A stretch of DNA of 64,000 nt from SIG440 sp045587485 (GTDB lineage Bacteria; Bacillota; Clostridia; Monoglobales; Monoglobaceae), in assembly GCA_045587485.1 (NCBI GenBank), contig JAZNCI010000018.1, positions 124,001 to 188,000 of the forward strand, given 5' to 3'. The position numbers and the translations under genes were made by a program. The notes under the pieces were generated by a model that saw only the letters and a list, made by a program, of their open reading frames with translations, made no database searches and had not been told where the DNA came from. Below, in pieces: positions 9,556 through 19,682 of this stretch (positions are counted from its first letter, which is position 1; the number at the start of each line of letters is the position of its first letter).

Positions 9556-11184
9556 TCAATTATTCTGTTGAATTTTTGCAGAAAAAATCCGTTTTCCTCC
9601 AAGATAGGTTTCCTTCACTTTAAGTTTTCGTATTTCATCAGGAGTTTTTTCCAAAATAGCATCTGACAGAATGACCATATCCGCCAGTTTTCCTGCGGCA
9701 AGGCTACCTTTTTCATTTTCCTCAAAGGATGCATATGCGCCATAGTAGGTATAACATCTTATAGCATGCATTAAATCAATTGCCTGCTCTTTACTAATTT
9801 CTTTACCTGATTTCAAGTCCTTTCGTTCCATTGCAGCAGCAATACCAAAAAGAGGTTCATACTCTTCTATCACCATAGCATCCGAGCCAAAGGGCGAAAC
9901 AATTCCTGCGTCTCTGAATGCTTTTAAGGGAATTACATTCTCTATACGGTCACCATAATATTTATCAAAAACGCCGCCCCACACCGATAAAAATCCCGGA
10001 TTGGGAATGGGAATAACACCCAGAGCCTTTATTCGTTCAATCAGCTCAGGTGTACATAAAAAGCAATGCTCAATTCTGTGACGAGGGTCAAGTCTTGGAT
10101 AAAGTGTCATTGCCCTTTCATATGAATTAAGCACCATCTCAATAGCTTTATCTCCAACAGCATGAGCGGTGAGCTGAAATCCCTTCCGGTGACCTTCGAT
10201 AAATATTTTATCAATTTCTTCCTGAGTAAATGTTGGCTCCGTTACATCATCCAGATGTGCCAGAGGCTTTGTTGTTGCACAGGTGCCGCCCACGGCAGAG
10301 CCGTCAACCATCAACTTAACCGGTCCTATTTTCAGCAAATCATTGCCAAAGCCGCTATAAAATCCGCAGTTTAAAGAGTTTTTAGCCGTATCAATCTGTG
10401 CTTGCTTGCCAAACAAGGTCCAAAGCATCGGATAGGTGCGGCAGGAAAGCACCCCTTGCTCCGCCGCCTGCTGAAGAGTACGAAAAGTCGCTGTTCCATA
10501 TCCTCCGGCATCGTGGATAGAGGTTATTCCCTTTGCTGCAAGTTGTTTGCAAAACCTTTCAATTCCCGAAACAAGTTCCTTATCTGTTGGCAGAACGGGA
10601 GATTTTTCAAGCATAACAAAGTGTGCCGTCTCTTGCAAAAGCCCCGTCGGATTTCCGGCATTATCTTTTACAACTCCGTCCACAGATAAATCCATATCCG
10701 AGCTTTCAAATGCACGGCTGTTTGCCACACTCATATGACCGCTTGTATGAATTATAATAACAGGGTTATCAGGCGCAACGTTATCCAGTTCCGCTTTGGT
10801 AATATGCCGTCTTTCTCCAAGACCTTCGTGACTGTAACTGCTGCCGATTATCCACTCGCCTTTATTGATTTCAGATATTGCCTCTTTGATTTTGCTCAGT
10901 AAGCCGCTGACCGAAGTTACTCCTGCCTTTTTTGATACATTAACCTGATTTTGTATTTTTGCACCTGCGACCGCCATATGGATATGACAATCAATAAATC
11001 CTGGCAGCATAGCACAACCATGCAAGTCAATCCATTCGGTATATTTATCGGCAAGGCGCAGAGCCTCAACCGTTTTGCCAACACAGGCAATTCTGTCACC
11101 ATCAATCAGAATTGCCTCTGCAATGTCGTTATTTTTATTTACAGTTATAACCTGACCGTTATAAAACAATGTCTTTTTCGTCAT
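9556..11184 (-). CDS. YtcJ-like metal-dependent amidohydrolase
   Basis: Protein of 542 residues of the amidohydrolase 3 (YtcJ) family. The N-terminal beta-sandwich starts FYNGQVITVNKNNDIAEAIL, the metal site follows as MLPGFIDCHIHM (HxH), and further His ligands are in LTAHAVGDKA and RIEHC. The C-terminus LAAGKLADMVILS restores the sandwich domain. Members hydrolyse amide or urea-like C-N bonds of small molecules; the substrate is unknown. No signal peptide is seen. It is a single gene between two well-marked operons, ending about 20 bases before the yybS promoter. Confidence 0.9.
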   Translation of the reverse strand: MTKKTLFYNGQVITVNKNNDIAEAILIDGDRIACVGKTVEALRLADKYTEWIDLHGCAMLPGFIDCHIHMAVAGAKIQNQVNVSKKAGVTSVSGLLSKIKEAISEINKGEWIIGSSYSHEGLGERRHITKAELDNVAPDNPVIIIHTSGHMSVANSRAFESSDMDLSVDGVVKDNAGNPTGLLQETAHFVMLEKSPVLPTDKELVSGIERFCKQLAAKGITSIHDAGGYGTATFRTLQQAAEQGVLSCRTYPMLWTLFGKQAQIDTAKNSLNCGFYSGFGNDLLKIGPVKLMVDGSAVGGTCATTKPLAHLDDVTEPTFTQEEIDKIFIEGHRKGFQLTAHAVGDKAIEMVLNSYERAMTLYPRLDPRHRIEHCFLCTPELIERIKALGVIPIPNPGFLSVWGGVFDKYYGDRIENVIPLKAFRDAGIVSPFGSDAMVIEEYEPLFGIAAAMERKDLKSGKEISKEQAIDLMHAIRCYTYYGAYASFEENEKGSLAAGKLADMVILSDAILEKTPDEIRKLKVKETYLGGKRIFSAKIQQNN

Positions 11185-11239
11185 AAATAAAACCCCTCTC
11201 TTTTATTCATTTTATCCTGATTTATGACGAAAAATTCCT

Positions 11240-11275
11240 AAAACAAAAGAACAGCACATTTCTGCACTGTTCCTT
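11240..11275 (-). terminator. Intrinsic terminator after gpmI
   Basis: Inverted repeat 11249-11272 forms a 10-bp stem (GAACAG...CTGTTC ends, two G-U pairs) with a GAAA loop on the minus strand, followed by TTTTGTTTT. It lies just after the gpmI stop and ends the pgk-tpiA-gpmI transcript. Confidence 0.85.
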
Positions 11276-11282
11276 TAGCTTT

Positions 11283-12818
11283 TTATTTTACAATAAGGCT
11301 TTCTCCTGTCATTTCAGCAGGTTTTTCAAGTCCCATAAGGTCAAGCATTGTTGGAGCAAGGTCTGCAAGTCTTCCGACCTTCAGCTTTGTGCACTCCTCG
11401 CCGCCAATCAGAAGCAACGGAACAACATTTGTCGTGTGGGCTGTAAATACATCGTTTGTATCATAATCAACCATCTGGTCAGCGTTTCCGTGGTCGGCTG
11501 TGATAAGTGCTGTACCTCCCATTTTAAGGATTGCATCAACTGTCCTTCCAAGGCAGGTATCAACAGTCTCAACAGCTTTAACCGCCGCATCAAAAACGCC
11601 TGTGTGACCAACCATATCGCAGTTTGCATAATTGAGAACAATCACGTCATATTCGCCACTTTCAATTCTCTTTACAACCTCGTCGCAAACCTCAGGGGCG
11701 CTCATCTCGGGCTGAAGGTCATAGGTTGCAACCTTGGGAGAATTGATAAGTGCTCTGTCCTCGCCGTCATAGACCGACTCAACACCGCCGTTGAAGAAAA
11801 ATGTAACGTGTGCATACTTCTCTGTCTCGGCAATTCTGAGCTGGCGAAGTCCCTTCTGGCTGATATATTCACCAAATGTATTAACAAGGCTCTGTGGTTT
11901 AAATGCAACCTGAACATTTGGCATTGATGCATCATACTGTGTCATACATACAAAATATGTGTTAAAGAATTCACGTTCAAATCCGCTGAATTCTGCATCA
12001 ACGATAGTTCTTGAAATTTCACGTGCTCTGTCAGGTCGGAAGTTGAAAAATACAACCGAATCATTTGCTGAAATTTTACCAAGAGCATTGCCCTCGTCAT
12101 CTGTGATTACTGTAGGAACAACAAATTCATCTGTTACGTCTTCGTTGTATGACTTCTTGATTGCATTAACAGCAGAGGTATCCTTGTTTCCTTCGCCGTT
12201 TACCATTGCGCGATATGCCTCGGAAACACGTTCCCAACGGTTGTCACGATCCATTGCATAGTATCTGCCCATAACAGTTGCAATCTCGCCTGTTCCCAAA
12301 GCTCTCATTTTTGAAACAAGGGCTTCGGCAAAGTCGGCACCCGATGTGGGAGATACGTCACGGCCATCCATAAAGCAATGAACATAAACCTTGTCAAGAC
12401 CGTTTTTCTTTGCCATTTGAAGCAGACCGTAAAGGTGGTTTATATGGCTGTGAACGCCGCCATCTGACAAAAGACCCATAAAGTGAATTGCAGAATTATT
12501 CTTTTTGCAGTTTTCAACAGCCCCCAAAAGCACTTCGTTTTCAAAAAAGTCGCCGTCTTCGATTGATTTTGTAATTCTGGTAAGCTCCTGATAAACAATA
12601 CGACCTGCACCGATATTTGTGTGACCAACCTCTGAGTTGCCCATCTGTCCATCAGGAAGTCCAACATCCATACCTGATGCGTGAATAATTGTGTTAGGGT
12701 ATTCCGCCATATACTTGTCCATATTTGGAGTTTTAGCCGCATAAATTGCATTGCCTTCGTGACGCTCATTTACGCCGTAGCCGTCCATTATAATAAGTGC
12801 GTAAGGTTTCTTACTCAT
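11283..12818 (-). CDS. gpmI: 2,3-bisphosphoglycerate-independent phosphoglycerate mutase
   Basis: Glycolytic enzyme that interconverts 3- and 2-phosphoglycerate using two metal ions and a phosphoserine intermediate, about 511 residues. The metal and serine motif appears as GQMGNSEVGHTNIGAGR near residues 58-74, the first metal ligand in ALIIMDGYG, and the distal metal site in TADHGNADQM. The ATG at 12818 is preferred over an in-frame TTG two codons upstream. It follows tpiA by about 90 bases, with a terminator-like hairpin between them. Confidence 0.97.
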   Translation of the reverse strand: MSKKPYALIIMDGYGVNERHEGNAIYAAKTPNMDKYMAEYPNTIIHASGMDVGLPDGQMGNSEVGHTNIGAGRIVYQELTRITKSIEDGDFFENEVLLGAVENCKKNNSAIHFMGLLSDGGVHSHINHLYGLLQMAKKNGLDKVYVHCFMDGRDVSPTSGADFAEALVSKMRALGTGEIATVMGRYYAMDRDNRWERVSEAYRAMVNGEGNKDTSAVNAIKKSYNEDVTDEFVVPTVITDDEGNALGKISANDSVVFFNFRPDRAREISRTIVDAEFSGFEREFFNTYFVCMTQYDASMPNVQVAFKPQSLVNTFGEYISQKGLRQLRIAETEKYAHVTFFFNGGVESVYDGEDRALINSPKVATYDLQPEMSAPEVCDEVVKRIESGEYDVIVLNYANCDMVGHTGVFDAAVKAVETVDTCLGRTVDAILKMGGTALITADHGNADQMVDYDTNDVFTAHTTNVVPLLLIGGEECTKLKVGRLADLAPTMLDLMGLEKPAEMTGESLIVK

Positions 12819-12859
12819 TATCAAAAATTCCTTTCTGTTTTCTTTGGTTATATCTTACC

Positions 12860-12890
12860 CAAAAACAAGGGCGAATATAAATTCGCCCTC
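12860..12890 (-). terminator. Hairpin terminator between tpiA and gpmI
   Basis: A perfect 9-bp inverted repeat (12868-12876 with 12881-12889; AGGGCGAAT/ATTCGCCCT) with a 4-base loop is followed on the minus strand by TGTTTTT. It sits between tpiA and gpmI, so it should stop part of the pgk-tpiA transcripts before gpmI. Confidence 0.8.
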
Positions 12891-12910
12891 GTCGGTTTTA
12901 GTTTAATAAA

Positions 12911-13663
12911 TTACTGAGCAGCCTTTACGATAACTGCAAAGTCAGCGCTCTTAAGGCTTGGTCCACCGATAAGACCGCCATCAATATCGTTCTTTGCAAG
13001 AAGTTCAGCCGCATTGCCTGCGTTCATACTGCCGCCGTACTGGATTGTAACCTCTTGAGCACACTTGTCGCAGTAAAGCTCTGCAAAAATCTTTCTGATG
13101 CCTTCGCAAACTTCCTGAGCCTGCTCAGCAGTTGCAGTCTTGCCTGTGCCGATAGCCCAGATTGGCTCGTATGCAATAACAACCTTCTTTGCGTCTTCTG
13201 CGGCGATTCCTGCAAAAGCCTTTTTAACCTGAATTGCAATAAGGTCCATTGTGATGCCTGCTTCTCTTTCCTCAAGGCTTTCGCCAACACAAACGATGGG
13301 GATAAGACCCTTCTCTAAAGCCTTCTTTGTTTTGAGGTTAACGGTTTCGTCGGTTTCAGCAAAGTACTGTCTTCTTTCAGAGTGACCAATGATAACATAG
13401 TCAACGCCAAGGTCCGAGAGCATATCTGCGCTTACTTCGCCTGTGAATGCGCCCTTATCTTCAAAATGAAGGTTTTCAGCACCGATTTTAACGTGTGTGT
13501 CCTTTGCAGCCTTAACAGCTTCTGCAAGACAAACATAAGGTGTACAGCAAACAACCTCGCACTTTGCGCCCTCTGTCGCAGCAGCAACTTCCTTTACAAA
13601 ATCATATGTTTCGCTGGGCAACTTGTTCATTTTCCAGTTGCCGGCAATAATATACTTACCCAT
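12911..13663 (-). CDS. tpiA: Triosephosphate isomerase
   Basis: Interconverts dihydroxyacetone phosphate and glyceraldehyde 3-phosphate; 250 residues, a complete TIM barrel. The N-terminal IIAGNWKMNKL carries the substrate-binding Asn and Lys, VIIGHSERRQYF the electrophilic His, VIAYEPIWAIGTGKTA the catalytic Glu with the flexible loop, and GGLIGGPSLK the phosphate-binding turn. It starts 30 bases after the pgk stop. Confidence 0.98.
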   Translation of the reverse strand: MGKYIIAGNWKMNKLPSETYDFVKEVAAATEGAKCEVVCCTPYVCLAEAVKAAKDTHVKIGAENLHFEDKGAFTGEVSADMLSDLGVDYVIIGHSERRQYFAETDETVNLKTKKALEKGLIPIVCVGESLEEREAGITMDLIAIQVKKAFAGIAAEDAKKVVIAYEPIWAIGTGKTATAEQAQEVCEGIRKIFAELYCDKCAQEVTIQYGGSMNAGNAAELLAKNDIDGGLIGGPSLKSADFAVIVKAAQ

Positions 13664-13692
13664 TTCAATGATTCTCCTTTATCGTTTGTAGC

Positions 13693-14883
13693 TTATTTAT
13701 CGTTGATTGCAACAACGCCGGGAAGGTCCTTGCCTTCTAAGAATTCAAGTGATGCACCGCCGCCTGTTGAAATGTGGCTCATCTTGTCGCCAAGACCTGC
13801 CTGGTTAACAGCCGCAACACTGTCACCGCCGCCGATTATTGTTGTAGCATCAAGGTCTGCAAGCATTTCAGCAATTGCATTTGTACCCTTTGCAAAGTTG
13901 GGCATTTCAAATACGCCCATAGGACCGTTCCAGACAACTGTCTTTGCGCATTTCAGAGCATCCTTATAAAGCTCAATGGTCTTTTCGCCAATGTCAAGAC
14001 CCTGCCAGCCTGCTTCAATTTCGCCTCTGCCAACTGTCTTTTTCTCGGCGTCATTGTCAAATTCCTTTGCAACAACAGTATCAACAGGGATAAGGAGCTT
14101 AACACCCTTAGCCTCTGCCTTTTCCATCATTTCCTTTGCATAATCAAGATAGTCAGCCTCAAGAAGTGAATCGCCAACCTCTTCACCCAGAGCCTTCATA
14201 AAGGTATATGCCATACCACCACCGATGATAAGTGTATCAACCTTCTCAAGAAGATTATTGATTACAGAAATCTTTGACGAAACCTTGCTGCCGCCAAGAA
14301 CAGCAACTAAAGGTCTTACGGGGTTGTTAACCGCATTGCCGAGATATTCGATTTCCTTGTTGATAAGGTAACCGCCAACTGCTGTGTCAACAAATTCTGT
14401 AACACCAACGTTTGAACAGTGAGCGCGGTGTGCTGTACCGAAAGCATCGTTTACAAATACATCACAAAGTGATGCAAGCTCACGGCTGAATTCTTCAACG
14501 TTCTTTGTTTCTTCCGCTCTGTATCTTGTATTCTCAAGAAGAACAACATCGCCATCATTCATATTAGCCACTGCAGTCTTTGCATTATCGCCAACAACAT
14601 TATCATCTGCAGCAAATACAACTTCTTTGTCGAGAAGTTCTGAAAGACGTGCGGCAACAGGAGCAAGTGAAAGCTCGGGCTTGGGTTCACCCTTGGGCTT
14701 GCCCATATGTGAACAAAGGATAACCTTTGCACCGTCATCAATAAGTTTTTTAATTGTGGGGAGCGCCCCTACAATTCTTGTTTCGTCAGTAATTTTGCCT
14801 TCCTTGATAGGAACGTTAAAGTCACAACGTACAAGAACTCTTTTACCCTTTGGGCAAATATCGTCAACTGTTTTCTTATTCAT
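13693..14883 (-). CDS. pgk: Phosphoglycerate kinase
   Basis: Makes ATP from 1,3-bisphosphoglycerate. The N-terminal signature KRVLVRCDFNVPIKEGKITD, the ADP-site stretch VVAVLGGSKVSSK-type sequence (seen as LVAVLGGSKVSSKISV) and the C-terminal IIGGGDSVAAV and HISTGGGASLEFLEGK blocks are complete. A longer frame opens at 14898, but the ATG at 14883 (MNKKTV) has GGAGGG about 6 bases upstream and gives the normal 396-residue length. It is the first gene of pgk-tpiA-gpmI; gap is not adjacent. Confidence 0.98.
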   Translation of the reverse strand: MNKKTVDDICPKGKRVLVRCDFNVPIKEGKITDETRIVGALPTIKKLIDDGAKVILCSHMGKPKGEPKPELSLAPVAARLSELLDKEVVFAADDNVVGDNAKTAVANMNDGDVVLLENTRYRAEETKNVEEFSRELASLCDVFVNDAFGTAHRAHCSNVGVTEFVDTAVGGYLINKEIEYLGNAVNNPVRPLVAVLGGSKVSSKISVINNLLEKVDTLIIGGGMAYTFMKALGEEVGDSLLEADYLDYAKEMMEKAEAKGVKLLIPVDTVVAKEFDNDAEKKTVGRGEIEAGWQGLDIGEKTIELYKDALKCAKTVVWNGPMGVFEMPNFAKGTNAIAEMLADLDATTIIGGGDSVAAVNQAGLGDKMSHISTGGGASLEFLEGKDLPGVVAINDK

Positions 14884-14935
14884 TTCTGAACCCTCCATAA
14901 ATTTATCTTAATTGTTAATTAATTTCGCAAGATAT

Positions 14936-14964
14936 ATTTTACCCTATTTAGGAAAATTTATCAA
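14936..14964 (-). promoter_or_regulatory. Sigma-A promoter of the pgk-tpiA-gpmI operon
   Basis: Minus-strand -35 TTGATA (14959-14964), 17-base spacer, -10 TAAAAT (14936-14941): five of six matches in each box. The -10 lies about 52 bases upstream of the pgk ATG at 14883. Confidence 0.78.
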
Positions 14965-15028
14965 GTGTTTTTTGTTAAATTTTTCGCAATCTTTTTTGCT
15001 TTTTATTGTATGTTTGCACAACCGACCA

Positions 15029-16357
<1,329 letters not shown>

Positions 16358-16358
16358 A

Positions 16359-16958
16359 CTATTCCTCCCCGTTAATCAAGTTTAGTATTATGTTGTAGTT
16401 AAACATTTCTTCCGCAAATACGGATTTTTGAATTTCATTAGTCACTCTGTCAAGACTGCCAATTGGTGCAAACACCACCATCAATGCCATAACTATATAA
16501 ACAAGCAAAATACCAATCAAACCTCCTGTAATAGCTCCTCCAAAACGATTGAACTGTTTAATTATCGGCAACCGTGTAAACACATTAAGAGTCTTGCCTA
16601 TCAGCTTGATTGCTATCTTACATATAATCACTATAATTATAAAAGAAATAATATTCACCAAAAGCTCGGCAACCGCTGCCGAAACTGCACCCTCTGCTCC
16701 TTTTATGTATTTTTCAAGGAACTGCCATTCTGTCTGGATTAAACCCGATTGGGGATATCTTTCGCCTACCTTTTCAAGAAAAAAGGTATATAGCGGTGTT
16801 CCCATCAGAAATTTCGAAAGAACAGGATAAAAGAAGAACGAAAGAACAATTGACACGATATAGGACACAATATTTATCAAAGACTTTAAAAAACCAGACC
16901 TGTACCCAAGTATAATACAAACCGCCACAACTGCAATAACAACAATATCAGCAATCAT
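16359..16958 (-). CDS. CvpA family membrane protein
   Basis: Protein of 199 residues with about four membrane segments: near 4-20, 27-47 (each rich in Ile/Val), 105-120 and 145-170. The opening IADIVVIAVVAVCIILGYRSGFL and the later FGGAITGGLIGILLVY match the CvpA (colicin V production) family, whose bacterial role is poorly defined. It lies between the DUF5711 gene and rho, at 14- and 1-base spacings. Confidence 0.82.
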   Translation of the reverse strand: MIADIVVIAVVAVCIILGYRSGFLKSLINIVSYIVSIVLSFFFYPVLSKFLMGTPLYTFFLEKVGERYPQSGLIQTEWQFLEKYIKGAEGAVSAAVAELLVNIISFIIIVIICKIAIKLIGKTLNVFTRLPIIKQFNRFGGAITGGLIGILLVYIVMALMVVFAPIGSLDRVTNEIQKSVFAEEMFNYNIILNLINGEE

Positions 16959-16972
16959 AATTTACATTCTCC

Positions 16973-18079
16973 TTATTTTATTTTAATTATTTCAGCACTC
17001 CCGCTGCCAATCGACAAAAACTCATCTCTTCCGGGGAAAATTCTGACAGTTTTAACATCCCGTTTAATCCCTGTACGGCTTTTTTCATTACCCTTTGGAG
17101 TGGTGCGTACAACACCATCGATACTTGCCGACAAGATACATTCTCCGTTCACATCAAATGATATCATCTCGCCATCCGTCTCATAACTACCTCTCAGTCT
17201 GCCATTTACCGAATAGCTTTCAATAACTGTGTTGTTAAGACCGCTGTCAAATACAAATACCATATTATTTTCATTTTCGATATTATATCCCACCGGAGTT
17301 CTGCCACCGAAATCTATAAAATAATCCTGTTTGCCGTTTTTCTTGAATGCATAGACACCGCCATCACTGACTGCAATTAATCTGCCGTTATCCTTATATT
17401 TTAATTTCATCACAATCCCGTCAAGTTGTGCAATGCTTTTTGCATTGCTTTCATCATCAGTTTCGATAAGAATAATACGGCTGTAGACCTGCTCTTTATC
17501 GGTCATAAGCTGAGCCACCGCAAGACGGTTTTTAGTTGAAATATCAATATCACCAATATAACCGCTGCCGCTTGACCACTTAAAAAGTTCTGCACCGTTT
17601 CTGTCAAAAACATGCACCGCGCCCTTGTAGCCCAGTTCCTCAGTTGCTACCGCTACATAACCATTTTTATTCATTTTTGCGGACAATATTTCTCTTTCAG
17701 TCTTTATTTGTGAAATAATTTTATCTTTTTCATAAACATTTACTGATGTTCCCTTGTGGTCCGCCAGCATTATGTATGAATCCTTTGTCACCACCATAGG
17801 GGATGTAACAGGCGACACAATGCTCCAATTCTCCCTGCCACGACTGTCAATGGCACGTATACCATCGTTGCTGATAAGAAGCATCCCCTTGCCGTATGCA
17901 ATAGCATCATATTTTTTACCGATTTGAAAGCTGAGTTTTATATCTGATTGTTCAAGAAGAAATTTCTGCACCTCAGGGTTTGAAAATATCATAACCGCAA
18001 TCAAAACAAAAATAACCAAAACTGCTATAATTCTTTTTTTGCTGAAAGCTTTTTTTGCAGAACCTCTTTTATCTTTCAT
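16973..18079 (-). CDS. DUF5711-type membrane-anchored beta-propeller protein
   Basis: Protein of 368 residues with a basic N-terminus (KDKRGSAKKAFSKKR), one transmembrane segment (about residues 19-36) and an extracellular region of repeated short beta strands, with periodic pieces such as ISNDGIRAIDSRGRENW and VSDGGVYAFKKNGKQDYF that resemble PQQ/WD-type blades. This matches the clostridial DUF5711 family; no enzymatic residues can be named. It is 3 bases upstream of the end of truA and 14 bases before cvpA, so it is part of the ecf-truA-rho transcript. The function is unknown. Confidence 0.75.
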   Translation of the reverse strand: MKDKRGSAKKAFSKKRIIAVLVIFVLIAVMIFSNPEVQKFLLEQSDIKLSFQIGKKYDAIAYGKGMLLISNDGIRAIDSRGRENWSIVSPVTSPMVVTKDSYIMLADHKGTSVNVYEKDKIISQIKTEREILSAKMNKNGYVAVATEELGYKGAVHVFDRNGAELFKWSSGSGYIGDIDISTKNRLAVAQLMTDKEQVYSRIILIETDDESNAKSIAQLDGIVMKLKYKDNGRLIAVSDGGVYAFKKNGKQDYFIDFGGRTPVGYNIENENNMVFVFDSGLNNTVIESYSVNGRLRGSYETDGEMISFDVNGECILSASIDGVVRTTPKGNEKSRTGIKRDVKTVRIFPGRDEFLSIGSGSAEIIKIK

Positions 18080-18082
18080 ATA

Positions 18083-18850
18083 CTACCACTCCAAAATTTC
18101 AGGCTTGTAAAAAACCTTTTTTAAAAACAATCCGTCAGGGGGCGCAGTCATCCCCGCGCTCCGTCGGTCACAAGAATCAATTATATTCCGTATCTCATCC
18201 ACAGACTTTCTGCCTGTACCTACCTCAACCAATGTTCCTGTAATTATGCGAACCATATTATAAAGAAAGGCGTCTGCCTCTACCTCTATTTCAAGCTGTT
18301 CATCCCAATCATAGCTCTTTTTCACCTTACAGTCGCGAATTGTTCGCACCGTAGTTTTCTGCGAACCTCCCGCTGCCATAAATGCAGAAAAATCGTAAGT
18401 TCCGCAAAATTTCTCTGCTGCTGCCTTCATTCTTTCAATATTGAGTTTGTATGGCACATGCCAACTATATTTTGCTGTAAAAGGATTTTGAATATTGGAA
18501 TTCCAAATTTTATAGATATAACGCTTTCCGTTGGAGGAAAAACGTGCACTGAAACTGTCATCAACATATTTTGCGGCTACTGCCGCAATATCATCATTGC
18601 AAAGATGGGTATTTATTGCATAAGGAATCCTGTCAGCAGGAATTTGAGTATTACTTTTAAAATTAAACACATACTCCAATGCATGAACACCGGCATCTGT
18701 ACGGCTGCAGCCACAAACCGCAACTATCTCTCCGGTCAGTTCTGACAGAACATCTTCAATACGTTCCTGCACGGTAATGCCGTTTGGCTGATACTGCCAG
18801 CCGTGATAGCTGCTGCCGTCATACATTATTTTTACCGCTATATTTTTCAT
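18083..18850 (-). CDS. truA: tRNA pseudouridine synthase A
   Basis: Forms pseudouridine at positions 38-40 of tRNA anticodon arms. The family signatures are present: IMYDGSSYHGWQYQPNGITVQ at the N-terminus (quoted in part), the catalytic aspartate in CSRTDAGVHALEYV, and FLYNMVRIITGTLVEVG near the C-terminus. A frame opens 23 codons earlier inside ecfT, but the ATG at 18850 (MKNIAVKIM) has an AGGTG ribosome binding site and gives the usual length of 255 residues. Adjacency to ecfT is the conserved Bacillota arrangement (ecfA1-ecfA2-ecfT-truA). Confidence 0.97.
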   Translation of the reverse strand: MKNIAVKIMYDGSSYHGWQYQPNGITVQERIEDVLSELTGEIVAVCGCSRTDAGVHALEYVFNFKSNTQIPADRIPYAINTHLCNDDIAAVAAKYVDDSFSARFSSNGKRYIYKIWNSNIQNPFTAKYSWHVPYKLNIERMKAAAEKFCGTYDFSAFMAAGGSQKTTVRTIRDCKVKKSYDWDEQLEIEVEADAFLYNMVRIITGTLVEVGTGRKSVDEIRNIIDSCDRRSAGMTAPPDGLFLKKVFYKPEILEW

Positions 18851-18861
18851 AATCACACCTG

Positions 18862-19662
18862 TTAAAAAACAACGTTTACCACAATTATCAATACAGTCAT
18901 AATCACAACCGCGAACCACCCCACAATATCGGGCTTTCCCATTTTCAGCTTATTAAGACGTGTTCTTCCTGCATCACCACGATAACAGCGACATTCCATA
19001 GCAACCGCCAAATCATCTGCACGACGGAATGCACTGATAAAAAGAGGTATAAGTATTGGAATCATAGCCTTGGCACGGTTTATCAGGTTTCCACTTTCAA
19101 AATCTGCACCACGGGCAGTTTGCGCCTTGATAATCTTTTCGGTTTCTTCAAGCAGTGTTGGCACAAATCTGAGCGCAATTGTCATCATCATAGCAAGCTC
19201 GTGTGCCGGAACACCAATCTTCTTGAATGGAGAAAGCAGATGTTCAATTCCATCGGTCAGGGCGATTGGTGATGTGGTCAGAGTAAGCATAGAGGTACCA
19301 AGCACCAGAAAAAACAGTCTCAGCACCATAAATACAGCAAGGCTCAGCCCTTCCGCTGTAATTTTCAAAAAAAACCAGCTCCAGATGACTCTTCCGTTTG
19401 TTAAAAACAGATTAAAAAGTGCAGTTATAACCACAAAAACCATAATAGGCTTAAGACCTTTAATCACAAAACGGAATGGTATTTTTGATGAAAAAATAAA
19501 TAAAGCCGTAAATACTGCAAGAATTCCGTAGCCTATAAAGCCTTTGATGCAAAATATTATGGTAATGTAGACAATTAAACAAAGAATTTTGGTTCTTGGG
19601 TCAAGCCGGTGAATAAGAGAATTTCCCGGAAAATATTGTCCCAAAGTAATATCCTTCAGCAT
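18862..19662 (-). CDS. ecfT: ECF transporter transmembrane component EcfT
   Basis: Integral membrane protein of 266 residues that couples the two EcfA ATPases to substrate-binding S components for vitamin uptake. It starts MLKDITLGQYFPGNSLIHRLDP, the usual EcfT start (quoted up to HRL), has five or more hydrophobic segments, and carries both coupling motifs: TARGADFE near residue 186 and ECRCYRGDAGR near residue 227. No S-component gene is nearby, so this is the shared group II energising module. Confidence 0.96.
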   Translation of the reverse strand: MLKDITLGQYFPGNSLIHRLDPRTKILCLIVYITIIFCIKGFIGYGILAVFTALFIFSSKIPFRFVIKGLKPIMVFVVITALFNLFLTNGRVIWSWFFLKITAEGLSLAVFMVLRLFFLVLGTSMLTLTTSPIALTDGIEHLLSPFKKIGVPAHELAMMMTIALRFVPTLLEETEKIIKAQTARGADFESGNLINRAKAMIPILIPLFISAFRRADDLAVAMECRCYRGDAGRTRLNKLKMGKPDIVGWFAVVIMTVLIIVVNVVF

Positions 19663-19682
19663 ATGTCAATCATCTCGTTTCG

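Noticed and set aside
13382..13969. A 195-codon plus-strand frame spanning tpiA and pgk
   Set aside because: Crosses the intergenic spacer of two certain genes on the other strand and has a composition unlike a protein.
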